A stretch of DNA of 64,000 nucleotides, taken from contig JALBYF010000052.1 of NCBI GenBank assembly GCA_023212725.1, forward strand, positions 1 through 64,000. Direction: 5' to 3'. This DNA comes from Tranzscheliella williamsii (lineage: Eukaryota > Basidiomycota > Ustilaginomycetes > Ustilaginales > Ustilaginaceae). Below, piece by piece: positions 62,441 to 64,000 of the stretch. A program made the translations under genes and the position numbers. The stretch's first letter is position 1, and the number at the start of each line of letters is the position of its first letter. The notes beneath the pieces are model-generated. The model saw only the letters and a program-made list of their open reading frames with translations. It made no database searches and was not told where the DNA came from.

Positions 62441-64000
62441 TCAAGCCTCAACTAGTTTCGGCGGCTTCACGTCTCCAAAGTCTGGTATGTCGGCAGCCTC
62501 GCCGTGCTTGCCCTGGAAGAGCGCAATGCCCATCTGTTGCGGCAGAGTAAACGCATCCGAGAGCGAGGTGAACGAGCGCAAGGCCAGGGTGCATAGATGC
62601 TGGACTCTGGAGCGAAACGTTTCGGTCGTGGCCAGGATGACGAGATTCTCAATGTCGATCACCGCCTCTGCATCGTCCAGGAACACGCGCAGAGCAGGAC
62701 GTGCTTGTCCTTCGAACAGCGTCGAGAGGGCGGGCGTCTCCCCATTCTTTGCGTCATCAGTGGCAGACGCAGGCATGGCGGCATCAGGCTCGGACTCCTC
62801 GGCGTCAGGGTCCGGCTTGATGGTCGGTGCCGATTCTTGCGCCTCGGCAGTGGCGGCAGCTGCGGCAGACTCCTCGGGAATGGTCAGCTCTTCCACTTCG
62901 CCAAAGTGCGCCTCTAGGAACGCTGCCATGTGCTCCATCTTGGCTAGCTGATAGCTATCTTGTGAAACCGCCTCTGACTGGAGGTGATCGCTTTGTGAGA
63001 TAGCAGCGTCGCAGAATGGATTCGAAGGGGCAGCTGTGCTGTCAGCCGGAGTCAAAGCCTCGTGGTCATCCATTTCCTCGTCTTGCTCATCGGCCTCGCC
63101 GTTTTGGTAGTCATGGTGGTGATCGTGATGATGGTGTTTATGGCTGTTCATTGTCATCTTGACGCTAGAAGGTGCGCTATCAACGCCGAGCAGCAGCGCC
63201 ACGATGCTATCTGCCACCATGTCATTGGCCACACTGCTGACCCATTCAACCAGGAGCTCGTGCTTGGCACTCTGTCGGACATCTACGGCACCCATAATAC
63301 GCATGGTATGCAGGCCTTCTTCGGCATCAATGCCTTCCTGAACCCTTCCGTACATGCCTTCCAGGTGCCATCGCACCATCTCCCAGCTGACGGCCAAGGC
63401 CACGCGTTGCCGCTGGACAATAACGCTTGTGGAAAGACCGGTAAAATCTGTAAGATCTTTGGGGTCGAGGATGGTATAGGCAAAATCTTTGCTGACGAGC
63501 AGTCCTTCGATCACATCGCCCTGATTCGGAGGCTGTGCGGCAATGGTACCGATGGCCTTGGCCGTCCTTTCGGCACGAAACTGGAGCACCAAAGGTTCGC
63601 AGTTTCGAGGGGTATGTATTTTGACGTCAGACGAGCGCGCAGAGAACCGGGCCTGCAAGGCAGCGCGGAGCTTAGACATGTTGTTTTGCTCGCCGTGCAC
63701 CAGCACGATATGCTGCGCTTTGACCTCGTCAATGAAGAGCGAGTTTTGGGCGAAGTCGACATGGGCCGAAAAGGAGATATAGTCGACCGAGATGCGCCTT
63801 GGAATCTTTTGGCCGTTCATACCGATGATCTCGTCGGGTTCATTGAGAATATTGCGTGCCATTGTGCCCTCGACGGAGTATCCTGATACAATCAGGCCAT
63901 TTCGCTTGTCAGGTGCCCAGCGCTCGAGGAGCTCTCGCGACACACCCGATTGCATGAAACCGGGAGATGCCATCATGACACAAGGACCTCTGTCGTCGAA
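62441..64000 (-). CDS. YSH1: CPSF73/Ysh1 pre-mRNA 3'-end endonuclease, C-terminal part (cut by window edge)
   Basis: The last 519 residues of the protein; the 5' part lies beyond the right edge. Ysh1/CPSF73 is the metallo-beta-lactamase/beta-CASP endonuclease that cleaves pre-mRNA before polyadenylation. Visible: the end of the beta-CASP domain (FDDRGPCVMMASPGFMQSG, DKRNGLIVSGYSVEGT), the RISVDYISFSAHVDF block with a catalytic-site His, and HIVLVHGEQNNMSKLRAAL (motif C region). The C-terminal domain follows, where VLLEWL-type strands (ELLVEWVSSVANDMVAD) precede an acidic loop. That loop contains a His cluster (HKHHHHDHHHD at about 63105-63145) and DEQDEEMDDHE, absent from human CPSF73 as I remember it. 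Ends with a helical segment and GDVKPPKLVEA. Converges with mL53. Confidence 0.95.
   Translation of the reverse strand, partial: FDDRGPCVMMASPGFMQSGVSRELLERWAPDKRNGLIVSGYSVEGTMARNILNEPDEIIGMNGQKIPRRISVDYISFSAHVDFAQNSLFIDEVKAQHIVLVHGEQNNMSKLRAALQARFSARSSDVKIHTPRNCEPLVLQFRAERTAKAIGTIAAQPPNQGDVIEGLLVSKDFAYTILDPKDLTDFTGLSTSVIVQRQRVALAVSWEMVRWHLEGMYGRVQEGIDAEEGLHTMRIMGAVDVRQSAKHELLVEWVSSVANDMVADSIVALLLGVDSAPSSVKMTMNSHKHHHHDHHHDYQNGEADEQDEEMDDHEALTPADSTAAPSNPFCDAAISQSDHLQSEAVSQDSYQLAKMEHMAAFLEAHFGEVEELTIPEESAAAAATAEAQESAPTIKPDPDAEESEPDAAMPASATDDAKNGETPALSTLFEGQARPALRVFLDDAEAVIDIENLVILATTETFRSRVQHLCTLALRSFTSLSDAFTLPQQMGIALFQGKHGEAADIPDFGDVKPPKLVEA

Noticed and set aside
62441..64000. CPSF73 frame taken as a complete gene starting at ATG 63976
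   Set aside because: The frame continues conserved (FDDRGPCV) to the window edge and the catalytic metallo-beta-lactamase part is missing, so the gene is cut by the window.

Overview
This window is nuclear DNA from a filamentous or yeast-like fungus, most likely a basidiomycete and possibly a smut relative (Ustilaginomycotina). That placement is inferred from style and content, not from a database match. Genes lie densely on both strands. Many are long single exons with C/G-rich third codon positions. Others carry spliceosomal introns of about 49-260 nt with GTAAGT, GTAGGT or GTGAGT donors. Several proteins have very long Ser/Pro/Ala-rich disordered tails. The gene set is entirely eukaryotic: U1 snRNP-C, an ergosterol enzyme, MIPC synthase, a Rim15 kinase, CPSF73 and Mtr4. 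I see no rRNA, tRNA, transposon, CRISPR array or viral sequence.

Left third (1-17 kb). Ribosomal protein eL29 (712-1144) has its ATG split by an intron. It is followed by an unrecognised minus-strand gene (about 1993-2896), the sterol C-24(28) reductase ERG4 (4585-6192), an amidase-signature hydrolase with two introns (7047-8989), a fungal HNH-domain protein (10031-11301, minus), a mitochondrial NAD-type carrier (12281-13339), and a GT32 mannosyltransferase of the SUR1/CSH1 type (13522-15471, minus).

Middle (17-44 kb). One giant gene for a Rim15-like kinase fills 17248-28716 on the minus strand. Its order is PAS, C2HC zinc finger, AGC kinase, response-regulator receiver. A possible first exon lies at 29886-30225. 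Then come U1 snRNP-C in five exons (32415-33407), the polyprenyl diphosphate synthase COQ1 (34070-35749), a single reading frame joining mitochondrial ribosomal protein bL9 to a BolA domain (36288-37585), a small orphan membrane protein (37652-38135), the farnesyl/geranylgeranyl-transferase alpha subunit (38298-39572), heat-shock-factor-binding protein 1 (40097-40607) and an IRS4-like EH-domain protein (40938 to about 43.8 kb).

Right third (45-64 kb). A large 5'-nucleotidase-family phosphoesterase (45272-48514) is followed by the exosome helicase MTR4 (48793-52143, minus), proteasome maturation factor UMP1 (52562-53442), an unrecognised coiled-coil protein (53827-56697, minus), arginyl-tRNA synthetase (57560-59458), TTI2 (59646-61454, minus), mitochondrial ribosomal protein mL53 (61781-62212) and the 3' part of CPSF73/YSH1, which runs off the right edge (62441-64000, minus).

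Most of these are housekeeping genes in divergent or convergent pairs, not a cluster. The COQ1 and bL9-BolA pair shares a 540 bp intergenic region and both products should be mitochondrial. The most unusual items are the bL9-BolA fusion, the split start codon in eL29, the very long Rim15-like protein, and intron-level features in U1-C and mL53. I did not find a convincing multi-gene novel system.
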